This document shows positions 1 to 7,705 of a DNA stretch of 37,067 nucleotides, in pieces. Position numbers and translations under genes: made by a program. The notes under the pieces were generated by a model. The model saw nothing but the letters and a program-made list of their open reading frames with translations. It made no database searches and was not told the DNA's origin. The first letter of the stretch is position 1, and each line of letters opens with the position of its first letter. The DNA is from Ligilactobacillus salitolerans. GTDB lineage: Bacteria > Bacillota > Bacilli > Lactobacillales > Lactobacillaceae. The stretch spans positions 1,186 through 38,252 of the forward strand of contig NZ_BFFP01000028.1 of NCBI RefSeq assembly GCF_003864415.1, written 5' to 3'.

Positions 1-78
1 CCTTCGATGCTCATTGATTGTACAACGAAATTAAGCAAGAAAGGATAAAATGTACGAATGTTAAGCCAAATTTAATTT

Positions 79-116
79 GCAAATAAAAATAAGCCCACCT
101 CAAGGAACAAGGTGGG
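79..116 (-). terminator. Rho-independent terminator, minus strand
   Basis: A perfect 7-bp stem (CCCACCT 94-100 with AGGTGGG 110-116) is followed, when read leftward, by a T-rich stretch. It is one of several minus-strand terminators stacked at the left end of the prophage and would stop leftward read-through from the GNAT operon. Confidence 0.6.
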
Positions 117-188
117 ACAACAGAACTTATAGGAAGCCTAGGGGGCTTCGTACAAAAATATAAACCAATATTTATAATTAATCAACCA

Positions 189-217
189 CAAAAAAGCCCA
201 CTTCAACAGAAATGGGC
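189..217 (-). terminator. Probable terminator, minus strand
   Basis: A short GCCCA/TGGGC stem (196-200 with 213-217) is followed leftward by a run of six T. It is weaker than its neighbours. A further hairpin, GAAGCC/GGCTTC (133-138 with 144-149), lies between this and the leftmost terminator. No gene is visible in 1-408. Confidence 0.45.
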
Positions 218-332
218 CTTAAACTAAACTACTTTATATTGAGGTGTCATTAGAGACTAAGGTTATAGTACCGGAAAAGTTTTCTTTTGTCAAAATAAAA
301 AGCTCTCCAACATTTTTCAGAAGTTTGTTTGT

Positions 333-369
333 AAAAAAATAAGCCTATCGGGAATAATCTCGACTGGCT
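333..369 (-). terminator. Terminator of the GNAT operon
   Basis: Read leftward, AGCC..TCG pairs with CGA..GGCT (366-369 with 342-345, plus an inner 3-bp helix), followed by a T7 tract. It lies about 40 nt past the stop of the acetyltransferase gene, where the operon should end. Confidence 0.75.
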
Positions 370-408
370 ATTTTACCCTTTAAGGAATATTTGAACAATT
401 TAAGAGCT

Positions 409-990
409 CTAACTTACCTTTCTGTAAAGCATGATTAAACCATCATCGCTTGCGTCCTCAGATATTCTATGAAAAGATTGCTCTTCATAGAATTTTTTAA
501 ACATTTTTCTTCTGCATTCCAGAACAATTAAATTTCCACCTATGATCATACGTGCTTTTTCTATCTGCTTGTAACACTCCTGTAAGATAATAGAACCAGG
601 CAAGTCATCATGAGTATAATTACTATTTCTACCTAATTCACCAATCAAAAAACCAGATATACTTTTAAGCCTATCCCTTCCGGGAATACTAGATCCTATA
701 ACTTTTCTCTTCTTTTTTTGACTCATTTTGCTAATATCAATAGATTTTTGCCCAATTGTAAAAAAGGCAATTATATCAATAACACCATTTTGTATTTTCT
801 GTGCATTTAGGATTAAAAAGGTCTTACCATATTCAATTTTTTCATAATGTATAGCACTGTTAACTAAAAAATCCTCCAGCTCTTTTTCTTTTGGGCAAGA
901 GAATTCTTTAAAATAATCGTTTAATTTTTCTTCTTGTTCTTTAAAAAGATCTAAAATTTCTGCTAAAGAAAACACCTTATATTTTACCAC
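409..990 (-). CDS. GNAT-family acetyltransferase, toxin-like
   Basis: This 193-aa protein has the layout of a GNAT acetyltransferase. A central strand carries IIAFFTIGQ, followed by an IGELGR segment, then an acyl-CoA-loop region with DLPG and a helix ILQECYKQIEKA. The C-terminal IVLEC..KFYEEQSF matches the usual V-x-C/A ... FYE..GF ending. Translation probably starts at GTG 990, which overlaps the stop of the small upstream gene (TAGTG); AGGA lies 8 nt upstream. The two genes are therefore translationally coupled. Small-partner plus GNAT is the arrangement of TacAT/AtaRT-type toxin-antitoxin systems, whose toxins acetylate aminoacyl-tRNA. Here that role is inference. A plain phage-carried acetyltransferase modifying a host protein is the alternative. 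Confidence 0.7.
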   Translation of the reverse strand: MVKYKVFSLAEILDLFKEQEEKLNDYFKEFSCPKEKELEDFLVNSAIHYEKIEYGKTFLILNAQKIQNGVIDIIAFFTIGQKSIDISKMSQKKKRKVIGSSIPGRDRLKSISGFLIGELGRNSNYTHDDLPGSIILQECYKQIEKARMIIGGNLIVLECRRKMFKKFYEEQSFHRISEDASDDGLIMLYRKVS

Positions 991-1163
991 TATTTAATTC
1001 CTAAAGCTTTCTTAAACTGATCCATATACTCTGTAGCATGAGCCATCTCAGATTTAAAATCTTTCTGTGATGCAGGTGAAACATTTTCATTCATGTATTT
1101 AACAAAAGAGTCACTATCTTTTTTTGAAATCTTAAAATTCTTGCTAAAAGTTGTAGTAGCCAT
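990..1163 (-). CDS. Small putative antitoxin paired with the GNAT protein
   Basis: This 57-aa ORF starts at ATG 1163 with a strong AAAGGAGG 6 nt upstream and ends in TAG overlapping the GTG of the acetyltransferase gene. The N-terminal strand TTTFSKNFKISKKDSDSF followed by two charged helices is compatible with a ribbon-helix-helix fold, as in antitoxins of GNAT toxins, but the match is by shape and not by a diagnostic motif. Its own promoter lies at 1229-1257. Size, order and coupling support an antitoxin role; a function unrelated to toxin control cannot be excluded. Confidence 0.6.
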   Translation of the reverse strand: MATTTFSKNFKISKKDSDSFVKYMNENVSPASQKDFKSEMAHATEYMDQFKKALGIK

Positions 1164-1228
1164 ACTGTTTTCCTCCTTTAGTGCAAGCGAAATGAAAATA
1201 TCAAGTTCACATCTCCCTACACACTTTT

Positions 1229-1257
1229 ATAATAACCGTTTTTACAACCAATAACAA
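1229..1257 (-). promoter_or_regulatory. Sigma-A promoter for the antitoxin/GNAT operon
   Basis: On the minus strand, TTGTTA (1252-1257) is separated by exactly 17 nt from TATTAT (1229-1234). It lies about 65 nt upstream of the small ORF and downstream of the late-operon terminator, so the pair should be transcribed from the prophage independently of lytic genes. Confidence 0.6.
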
Positions 1258-1300
1258 CAGATATACCAATATTTTTCACCCAGTTTTTAAAGCTTTCTAA

Positions 1301-1317
1301 TACCATTTATTATGGTA
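1301..1317. promoter_or_regulatory. Palindrome upstream of the GNAT operon promoter
   Basis: TACCAT-ttatt-ATGGTA forms a perfect 6-bp inverted repeat about 44 bp upstream of the -35 element. It could be an operator for the small partner protein. The surrounding 1164-1410 is otherwise AT-rich non-coding DNA with no further gene. Confidence 0.3.
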
Positions 1318-1410
1318 ATTTATTTTTATATGTGTCCATATGCTTTTATATACGTTCGTTATCATTGATTTTTCCGTTTTGAAAAAATATACCAATTTTT
1401 AAAAAACTGC

Positions 1411-1444
1411 AAAAAATAAAGCTCTAGCATCTCTGCCAGAGCTT
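1411..1444 (-). terminator. Terminator of the late (lysis) operon
   Basis: Read leftward, AAGCTCT (1438-1444) pairs with AGAGCTT (1419-1425), followed by a T6 run. It begins about 8 nt past the endolysin stop codon and separates the late operon from the GNAT operon. Confidence 0.85.
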
Positions 1445-1452
1445 CTAAGTGA

Positions 1453-2733
1453 TTAATAGTAGATTCGTTGACCCACACAAATTTTATTCTTATTCGCAAT
1501 TCCGTTCTTGCCTGCTAGATAATTGACAGAATATCCGGTCAGATAGCTAAGATATTGCAGCGTGTCCCCACGTTTGACAATTCGATAACGTGCTGCAGCT
1601 TGTTGCGTCTGCTTAACGCCTTTCTTAATTGCCAATCGTTGACCCGGGTAAATTGTTGAATTAATGCTCTTACCATTGATCATGGCCAAGCTATACATGC
1701 TCATACCATGCGATGTGGCAATACTCCACCAGCTATCACCCGACTTAACGATGTACTGAGCGTTAGAAGTCGCCTGAGAGGCATGTTTATTTGGTTTAGC
1801 ATTATTCTTGAGTGTTCCTTTAATTTTCAGAACCTGCCCAGGATGGATAACACTATTGATCGTCTTACCATTCAATTTAGCCAAAGTGTACATATCCAAT
1901 CCGATACGGTTAGCGATCCCCCACCAGCTATCACCAGCGACAACTTTATAAGTCGTGTTCTTAGCGTTAGTCTGGCTACTATTGTTTGGCTTAGTAGGTT
2001 TAATTGGGGTATTATTCTTGACATCACCCGAGCTCATAAAGCCAACTAGATCAACACTCCCATCAATACCATTGACGTTAGATCCATACTGCCACATTGC
2101 AATATATTTAAAGCTTGGGAACCAATTGAAATCTGGTGCGACTTGTGGGCTCATAGTCTTATAGTTGGCGATCCAAATTGATGTGCCAAAACGAGCACCG
2201 TACATGTTGATATCGATGTTATTTTGCAAATAAGATGAGCCGGTGTACAAAGCAAACTTATAGTTATGCTTTTGGATATAGTTTCCAAAAGTCAAGATTG
2301 CTACAGTGTTGCCATACTTGTTCGCAGATGCCCCCAACTCATAATCAAGCGCAATCACAGCCCCTGGTTTTAGCCCGCTCCGTTTTGCATCATTAACGGC
2401 CATTTGAGCAGATAACTGTGCATCAGCTTTGCTTTGGCCAAACTGACCCCAGAAATACGTGCCGACTTTCATGCCAACTTTAGAAGCACTAGCTAACTGA
2501 GCACTAGCTTTTGGGTTTTGATAATGATAACCTTCGCCACCACCGTGCCCGCCAGTCTTGACGATTGCGCCTTTCATGCCGAGATTTTTAAAGTGTTGCA
2601 TATATGGGACCGTAGAATCTTGATAGCTGGAAAAATCACCAACATAATCGCGGGTAGTGCTGGCATTAGCAGTTTGAGCGCAAAATAAAAAGCCAGCCAT
2701 AACGGCCAGCCCAGTTACTACTTTTTTATTCAA
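1453..2733 (-). CDS. Endolysin: GH25 muramidase with three LysM repeats and a signal peptide
   Basis: The likely start is TTG 2733, 426 aa, because GGGGTGA sits just upstream and the gene then begins 4 nt after the holin; the longer in-frame ORF has no ribosome site. Residues 1-24 form a Sec-type signal peptide (KK, hydrophobic core, TANA before S25). Residues 28-235 are a GH25 lysozyme, with the acidic pair in ALDYE (D130, E132) and the family-typical IWIANY and AMWQYGS. Three LysM modules follow (about 261-304, 326-369, 383-426) for binding peptidoglycan. It hydrolyses the MurNAc-GlcNAc bond. A signal peptide on a phage lysin implies export by the host Sec system, with the holin setting the time of activation. 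Confidence 0.92.
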   Translation of the reverse strand: MNKKVVTGLAVMAGFLFCAQTANASTTRDYVGDFSSYQDSTVPYMQHFKNLGMKGAIVKTGGHGGGEGYHYQNPKASAQLASASKVGMKVGTYFWGQFGQSKADAQLSAQMAVNDAKRSGLKPGAVIALDYELGASANKYGNTVAILTFGNYIQKHNYKFALYTGSSYLQNNIDINMYGARFGTSIWIANYKTMSPQVAPDFNWFPSFKYIAMWQYGSNVNGIDGSVDLVGFMSSGDVKNNTPIKPTKPNNSSQTNAKNTTYKVVAGDSWWGIANRIGLDMYTLAKLNGKTINSVIHPGQVLKIKGTLKNNAKPNKHASQATSNAQYIVKSGDSWWSIATSHGMSMYSLAMINGKSINSTIYPGQRLAIKKGVKQTQQAAARYRIVKRGDTLQYLSYLTGYSVNYLAGKNGIANKNKICVGQRIYY

Positions 2734-2737
2734 AAGA

Positions 2738-2953
2738 TCACCCCTTCTTGTCAGTTGGTGCAACCAGCACACCAAACGATGTCAGTAACGAAATAACCGC
2801 TGTAATAACGCCTGTAATGGTAGTTGCTTGTGTTTGGTCAACTGTTACACCTAGAGCTGTTAAGATACCTACTCCAGCCGAGATAACAGTACCTGCAAGT
2901 GTTGTCCAAGCTGCTGCTGACTTGGTGTTGAAATTAAATTTAATTTTCTTCAA
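2738..2953 (-). CDS. Phage holin (phi LC3-like)
   Basis: The product is about 71 aa, with a basic N-terminus (KKIKFNFNTK), two hydrophobic segments (WTTLAGTVISAGVGILTAL and a second around ITGVITAVISLLTSFGVLV) and a charged tail, the class II holin layout. TTG 2953 is preferred because AAAGGAG lies 9 nt upstream; the in-frame ATG at 2962 abuts the same Shine-Dalgarno and is too close. The gene overlaps the end of the preceding lysis gene and is followed 4 nt later by the endolysin. It forms the membrane lesion that triggers lysis. Confidence 0.85.
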   Translation of the reverse strand: MKKIKFNFNTKSAAAWTTLAGTVISAGVGILTALGVTVDQTQATTITGVITAVISLLTSFGVLVAPTDKKG

Positions 2954-3368
2954 TATGAGCATCTCCTTTTACTGGCAAGTTTTGACACTTGCTGTACAAT
3001 ATTTTTCCAGTTCCATTTCCGCCTAAATTCTGGTAACTACGAAATAAATACTCTAGGTCGTTCAATTCTCCAGTTGAGATATAACCATTGTCCAAATACA
3101 TTTTGCAATTTTCATAAATCATATGATGAAGGACTGCAACATTGCCTGCTTTCAAGTTCTCATCGACTTGCTTCATGGCTTCAACATTCTTGTCGTGGTT
3201 TTCCAACCATTGTTGACGTTCTTTGTCTTTAGCCATTAGCTTTTCTTTTTCTAGCGCATGCTTATTCTGCATGTAACTCACACCTGTTTTACCCAGCCAA
3301 GCAAACACGCCAAAAAAGCCGGCTTGACTGAGGATACCAACCCACTGCTTTATTAGTTCTAAATCCAC
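2940..3368 (-). CDS. Membrane-anchored coiled-coil lysis-module protein
   Basis: This is a 142-aa protein with one N-terminal membrane segment (about residues 10-32, VGILSQAGFFGVFAWLG), a charged helical stretch (40-75) and a C-terminal domain ending in GYISTGELNDLEYLF and a conserved-looking LGGNGTGKILY. This arrangement recurs next to holins in Firmicutes phages and resembles XhlA/BhlA-type holin accessories. Start is GTG 3368. The role as a second holin or holin partner is inference from position. The gene follows structured repeat A. Confidence 0.6.
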   Translation of the reverse strand: MDLELIKQWVGILSQAGFFGVFAWLGKTGVSYMQNKHALEKEKLMAKDKERQQWLENHDKNVEAMKQVDENLKAGNVAVLHHMIYENCKMYLDNGYISTGELNDLEYLFRSYQNLGGNGTGKILYSKCQNLPVKGDAHIEEN

Positions 3369-3397
3369 AAACTAATCACTTCTTTCTACACAAAATA

Positions 3398-3431
3398 GCC
3401 GTCCTTGCGTACTGTGGATTTCGTAGGCGAC
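3398..3431 (-). repeat. Structured intergenic repeat, copy A
   Basis: This 34-nt element shares GCCG...TTGCG...TACTGT..ATTTCGTAGGCGAC (plus-strand reading) with copies B (12439-12476) and C (14603-14639). On the transcribed minus strand, GTCG at one end pairs with the other end (CGGC). It sits between the receptor-binding protein gene and the lysis genes. Confidence 0.7.
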
Positions 3432-3457
3432 TAACTTAATTTTATCCTTAACATGTC

Positions 3458-5302
3458 TTAGCTTAATGCATTGATTGCTTCTATGACCTTGCGAGCATAG
3501 ATATATTCTCCGGCTTGGTTTGGATGTAATCCGTCTCTGAAATATAAGCTACTTTGTGCGCTTGAAAAAGGTGACATGCCAGCATTGTTGTACAGATCAA
3601 TAATTGGTAAACCATACTTGCTTGCAACCTTTTGCATAGCGTTAACATAATCTTCTTCTATAAGCCCTTGATTGTTTTCTGTGTAGCTATCTGGTAATTG
3701 ATTATATCCTGTGGTCTTCATCGGAGTTATTACCATAATTCTGGCACTTGGATTGTTCTCTAAAACTGTTGAATATGTTGTTTCTAGCGCTCCATAGAAG
3801 GTCTTTGTGTCACTGTTACCAAACTCTCCCAAGGGAATATTTGAATGAAAATCGTTAATTCCATACGCAATTAGGATTAGATCACTATTAACGCCACTTA
3901 TTTTCTCAACAGCACTGTCATCGTGGCCTTCCCTAACAGCATATGTTGAACCAGGTATCCCTTGGATATCCATGCTATTAAGGTTTAACATCTCGGATAC
4001 AATGTTAGCCCACTTGGCAGAATTATATGACCACGTAATAGAATCGCCGATTGCTACTGCGTTAAGCCCACCTGTGCCAATCTTTGAAGGAGTGTTAACT
4101 ACATCTGCAGTTAGACCGCTCAAATAATACTCGTTTCTACTCCCTGTCCATGTGATCCAACCGATTAATGTCTCGTTTTCTCCTGGAACTTGTGTACTTT
4201 TTCCGCTAATAATTCCATTTATTTCATTCACAAAAACAAATGTGCTGATTGTTTGTGCACCTGTAATCCCGGAAAAATCTATCGGATGTTTGTTATTGGA
4301 AGACAGTGTGATAGGTTTGCCGTTTGCAAAAAAAAGATTACAATATCCTTCTTGTGGAATTTGCAATGTTCTTTTTCCAATATCAATAATCGCTGGGTAT
4401 TTGCTGGCAATCACAAAATTTGTAACAAAATTAGGCTTATTAGCAATATCTACATCGTTCGCATGGATATTGTAGGTTTTACTACTGAGGTCTATCCATC
4501 CCAAATAAATATCATCGCTCTTAAAGTCGGTAACATTGGTTTTAACTATAAAAGATGTGTTATTTGTGCTATACCCAATAAAAAAACCAACTTTGCCACT
4601 TGGCTCTAACTGGACTACAACATCTTTCCCAATTAAAAAACGATCAGTGTTAGCGTTTATTTGAATGCAATGTGTGATATCTACTCTCTTTTGATCAAAA
4701 TCAACACTCACGTGACTACAAACAATCTCACCATATTGGGCTCTATATGCTATTTGAGCTTTATCAACACTATGATCAGCGATTCCTACAGATTGGTAGA
4801 CCCCTGCATCAGTCCATACATTATTTTCCCAAATATACTTGTGACCATTGTCGGCCGCTACCATCAACCCGTTTTTGCCGCTTGGGTATTTAGCTTTAAT
4901 CGCCGCTAAATTAGCAAAAGTCTCGGGCAGTGCTGTAATTGATTTCAAATACGATTCTGCTTGAGTAGCGTCAAATTTATTATTTGCAGTAGACTGTGCT
5001 TTTACAATCGCGTTATCTTGTGCATCCTCTCGGGAACCTAGGTTAGCGTATGTTCCCCGAGCGCCCTGCACTTCCAGTTCATTGTCGTCCAAACGCCCAT
5101 TCAGCGAGCTATGCTTCGTGCCGTCTACTCCAATACGTGCCTGCGTTACTTCATTGGAGCCTTCATAGCTAGTATTGCCCATGTCAGCCATACGCTTTTT
5201 TTGCGCTTCAAGTTCCTTGTTGCCAGCGTTCCAATTACGATCCATGTGTTGCCGATAATTTCTATTCTGAAAAGCATCTGATTCATTCTCAAACACTGCC
5301 AC
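3458..5302 (-). CDS. Receptor-binding tail protein with C-terminal SGNH/GDSL esterase domain
   Basis: The N-terminal part of this 614-aa protein (1-115) is polar and helical, suited to tail attachment. Residues 120-175 carry a segment (ALPETFANLAAIKAKYPSG...IWENNVW) that I associate with lactobacillus phage tail fibres. A beta-rich middle follows, and 410-614 is an SGNH hydrolase with all blocks visible: GDS (Ser421), Gly451, GxND (Asn483) and DxxH in DGLHPN (Asp590, His593). It probably deacylates a cell-wall polysaccharide or teichoic acid during adsorption; the substrate is unknown. Start is GTG 5302, overlapping the stop of the upstream tail gene (TAGTG), so expression is coupled. Confidence 0.8.
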   Translation of the reverse strand: MAVFENESDAFQNRNYRQHMDRNWNAGNKELEAQKKRMADMGNTSYEGSNEVTQARIGVDGTKHSSLNGRLDDNELEVQGARGTYANLGSREDAQDNAIVKAQSTANNKFDATQAESYLKSITALPETFANLAAIKAKYPSGKNGLMVAADNGHKYIWENNVWTDAGVYQSVGIADHSVDKAQIAYRAQYGEIVCSHVSVDFDQKRVDITHCIQINANTDRFLIGKDVVVQLEPSGKVGFFIGYSTNNTSFIVKTNVTDFKSDDIYLGWIDLSSKTYNIHANDVDIANKPNFVTNFVIASKYPAIIDIGKRTLQIPQEGYCNLFFANGKPITLSSNNKHPIDFSGITGAQTISTFVFVNEINGIISGKSTQVPGENETLIGWITWTGSRNEYYLSGLTADVVNTPSKIGTGGLNAVAIGDSITWSYNSAKWANIVSEMLNLNSMDIQGIPGSTYAVREGHDDSAVEKISGVNSDLILIAYGINDFHSNIPLGEFGNSDTKTFYGALETTYSTVLENNPSARIMVITPMKTTGYNQLPDSYTENNQGLIEEDYVNAMQKVASKYGLPIIDLYNNAGMSPFSSAQSSLYFRDGLHPNQAGEYIYARKVIEAINALS

Positions 5303-6921
5303 TATTGACCACTTCCTATTAATTTTATTTCACCGTTCGAAACGGTGAGTTTATAGATAGAGCCTGTCGAACTATCAGTAATGTCGATAGAAGCAACAGG
5401 CTCCTGTTTTAAGCTATCCAATTTTAGTTTATCGGCTGGTGACATCAGCCCCGATTGCTCTTGTGTAGCGTCCACAATGCCATCAAGTTTAGTCTTATCT
5501 GTGGCTGACATCAGACCATCACTGGTCGGTGTAGCCAATCCATAGCTAACTTGTCCTGCAGCTATCTTCGCATCCAGTCCTTCAACACCACTAGCAGTAG
5601 TCTGTACCGCAAACCTATCACCTTTTTTCAGCCCAAAATCTTCGTTATCTTCGGCAACCTTTAAGGTATATAAAGGCAACGTGTCGTCATCTGCCATCGC
5701 CCTAAGCCCGACTGGTGCGGTTTCTACCCTAGTTCCGATGATACGTGCGCTAAAGGCCTTCTTAGCGTCATTGACCGCAGCCTTTGCTTGTGCTTTTGTG
5801 TCATTCAAAGCCTTGTTCAAAGCTTTTTGCTGACTAGATTTGTAGTTAAGAATCGTCTTAGCTCGGTTGTTAAGAACAACCGTAGAAGCCTTTCTGTTCA
5901 GTGGATAGTGTGTAAAGCCGACTACTTCAACGCTGGTCACAAAGCCGTCCTTGCGGTTCTCCAGCCGTCTTATCTCGCCCAACTTAGGTATAGCGTCCAA
6001 AGACTGTGTGACTTCGATGCTCAAAGTCGGCTCTGGTGTGAGTTGTGATAGCGCATAAGCCTTCATTGCATCCTTGTCAGTGAATCTCTCATCAGACACA
6101 TCATCGCCCGGTCGCAAGCCCCACTCTTGAATGCTCTTATCGTCTTGCACAATAAAAGGGTCAAAGTAATATTCCGTTTTGTCAGAATCAATGCTCTCTT
6201 TAGTTTTGCCACTAGCTAGAACTTGATTAACGATGTTTGTAGAATCATAAGCAAGTTTGATCTCGGGCGTATCATGCAGATAGTCGATTCTCCGACCCAA
6301 GTCTTGTGCAAAAGCATCGTGCTGGTAGATTCTGACTATCCTTTTTTCGGGATAAAAAACAGCGTCAGGCCAAGTGGCCACGATCTTATCCAGCATATCC
6401 TTGCCAGAATCGCCTCCCAAATCAGTAATCTGTTGTTTGTCAAAGCTCCCGATTACTCGCCAAGTGTAGCCAAGAGAATTTCCGTCCAAATAAAAAGACA
6501 GGACATCTTGAACCGAGTAGGTCAAAGTACCTGCCTTAACTTGCCGCTGTCTAATTTTAGAAATATCGTAGCACGCTTGGATAGCTGTTACTTGGTAGGT
6601 GGTGAAGCCGTTAGTGTAATCAGGATTAAACTGTTTGATGATGTACTCGTCATTTCCCCAAAATACACTAGATTCAACCGACAGCATGTTGAACGCAACT
6701 GAACCGTCATCATATGCTGTGAACGATAATTGGAAACTGCTGTTTTGCTCCAATTGAACTGTCAGCGTGTCGAACAAAAAACTCCGTAAAGGTTCTACAT
6801 AGGCGCTATGCAGTCCTTTTACCAGCAATTTGTCTTGAGTGTATGTCGTATCAGCCAAGATAGATGAACGGGAAACTGAACACAACATCAAGTTTGCTTG
6901 CGCCTTGAGCAATAATGTCAT
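5302..6921 (-). CDS. Tail-associated protein (Tal, prophage endopeptidase tail family)
   Basis: This protein of up to 539 aa follows Dit and precedes the receptor-binding protein, the position of the Tal baseplate protein at the tail tip. The N-terminal about 370 residues have the beta-rich gp27-like tail-hub character (LEQNSSFQLSFTAYDD, VTAIQACYDISKIRQRQV). The C-terminal part has an alanine/lysine-rich helix (about 375-400) and a repeated GLMS..DK.KLD motif seen in phage baseplate and fibre proteins. The start is uncertain: ATG 6921 overlaps Dit by 71 nt with a weak ribosome site, while TTG 6858 would overlap it by only 8 nt. No obvious peptidase motif was seen. Confidence 0.8.
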   Translation of the reverse strand: MTLLLKAQANLMLCSVSRSSILADTTYTQDKLLVKGLHSAYVEPLRSFLFDTLTVQLEQNSSFQLSFTAYDDGSVAFNMLSVESSVFWGNDEYIIKQFNPDYTNGFTTYQVTAIQACYDISKIRQRQVKAGTLTYSVQDVLSFYLDGNSLGYTWRVIGSFDKQQITDLGGDSGKDMLDKIVATWPDAVFYPEKRIVRIYQHDAFAQDLGRRIDYLHDTPEIKLAYDSTNIVNQVLASGKTKESIDSDKTEYYFDPFIVQDDKSIQEWGLRPGDDVSDERFTDKDAMKAYALSQLTPEPTLSIEVTQSLDAIPKLGEIRRLENRKDGFVTSVEVVGFTHYPLNRKASTVVLNNRAKTILNYKSSQQKALNKALNDTKAQAKAAVNDAKKAFSARIIGTRVETAPVGLRAMADDDTLPLYTLKVAEDNEDFGLKKGDRFAVQTTASGVEGLDAKIAAGQVSYGLATPTSDGLMSATDKTKLDGIVDATQEQSGLMSPADKLKLDSLKQEPVASIDITDSSTGSIYKLTVSNGEIKLIGSGQ

Positions 6922-7705
6922 TCCAGCCTGTCTCTAGTGTGATATTGCCATAATCTGTATAGCTACTTGCAGGCGTTCCGTCAATCGTGGTATTAATGCC
7001 GTCCAGCACGATGTCATTATTGAAATCGCTATGCTTGGTAAGCTTCCACGATGTGCCGTTCGTGCGGCTCAGCAACTTCAAGCTATCGCCCTGGTACTTC
7101 ATGACTATCTTTAGTTGGTGACGTTGAAAGTACGGATCTATCGCAATGTCAGAAGCGTTATACACTCGCATACTTGGAGCGGTGAAGTGATAGCTCAAGT
7201 CCTGACCGTTTGGCAAGTTCATACCAATCTGCCAGCCTTCTGTTGAGTACAGATACGGGTTATCTGATGTTAGGTAGCTGTACTTGTATCCGCTTGGGTT
7301 ATCAAACGGGATAGTGAAGACAGCATCATTTGCGCCATTTTCGCTAGGCGTAATATCAAAGTTGCCAGCACGTACAAACTTAACGATCGCTGGCTCTGCG
7401 TCTGTACGAATGCGGAATAAGTCTTTTGTGCTGAACAGCCTGTATAGATCGTGCTTAACTAGCTTCAAGTCGTAATAATCGCCAAAGTGTAGCCAGAACT
7501 TAGCGTTGACAGTATTCTTGCCGTATGCAGAATAATCAAAGATACTGCCGTCAGTCCCAGCGTTGTCTTGGTAATTATTAGTAATTACAGGGCTAGAATC
7601 GTCTCCCAAAAATTTAAGACCAGGTATCATATCACAAACATCAACTTCATCTTTACCTTCTGGTTTAATCTTTATCCAACTTCCATTTAATTTGATTCTA
7701 GACAC
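6851..7705 (-). CDS. Distal tail protein (Dit)
   Basis: The 284-aa product resembles the siphovirus tail family (Sipho_tail, SPP1 gp19.1-like). It has an N-terminal strand-rich domain, then DLYRLFSTKDLFRIRTDAEP and VFTIPFDNPSGY, and a C-terminal galectin-like half. It lies directly after the tape measure gene, overlapping it by 8 nt, as usual for Dit, which forms the hexameric hub joining tail tube and baseplate. The called start is GTG 7705, but AGGAGG overlaps that GTG. The same Shine-Dalgarno is ideally spaced (8 nt) for an ATT codon two codons later, giving IKLNGSW. Confidence 0.85.
   Translation of the reverse strand: MSRIKLNGSWIKIKPEGKDEVDVCDMIPGLKFLGDDSSPVITNNYQDNAGTDGSIFDYSAYGKNTVNAKFWLHFGDYYDLKLVKHDLYRLFSTKDLFRIRTDAEPAIVKFVRAGNFDITPSENGANDAVFTIPFDNPSGYKYSYLTSDNPYLYSTEGWQIGMNLPNGQDLSYHFTAPSMRVYNASDIAIDPYFQRHQLKIVMKYQGDSLKLLSRTNGTSWKLTKHSDFNNDIVLDGINTTIDGTPASSYTDYGNITLETGWNDIIAQGASKLDVVFSFPFIYLG

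Noticed and set aside
1-408. attL at the left edge
   Set aside because: No copy of the tRNA-Thr 3' end or of the 36540-36640 sequence was found here beyond short AT-rich matches; the left junction is probably outside the window.
1708-2164. Plus-strand ORFs opposite the endolysin
   Set aside because: They are shadows of the GH25/LysM coding sequence, with no ribosome site and no recognisable domain.
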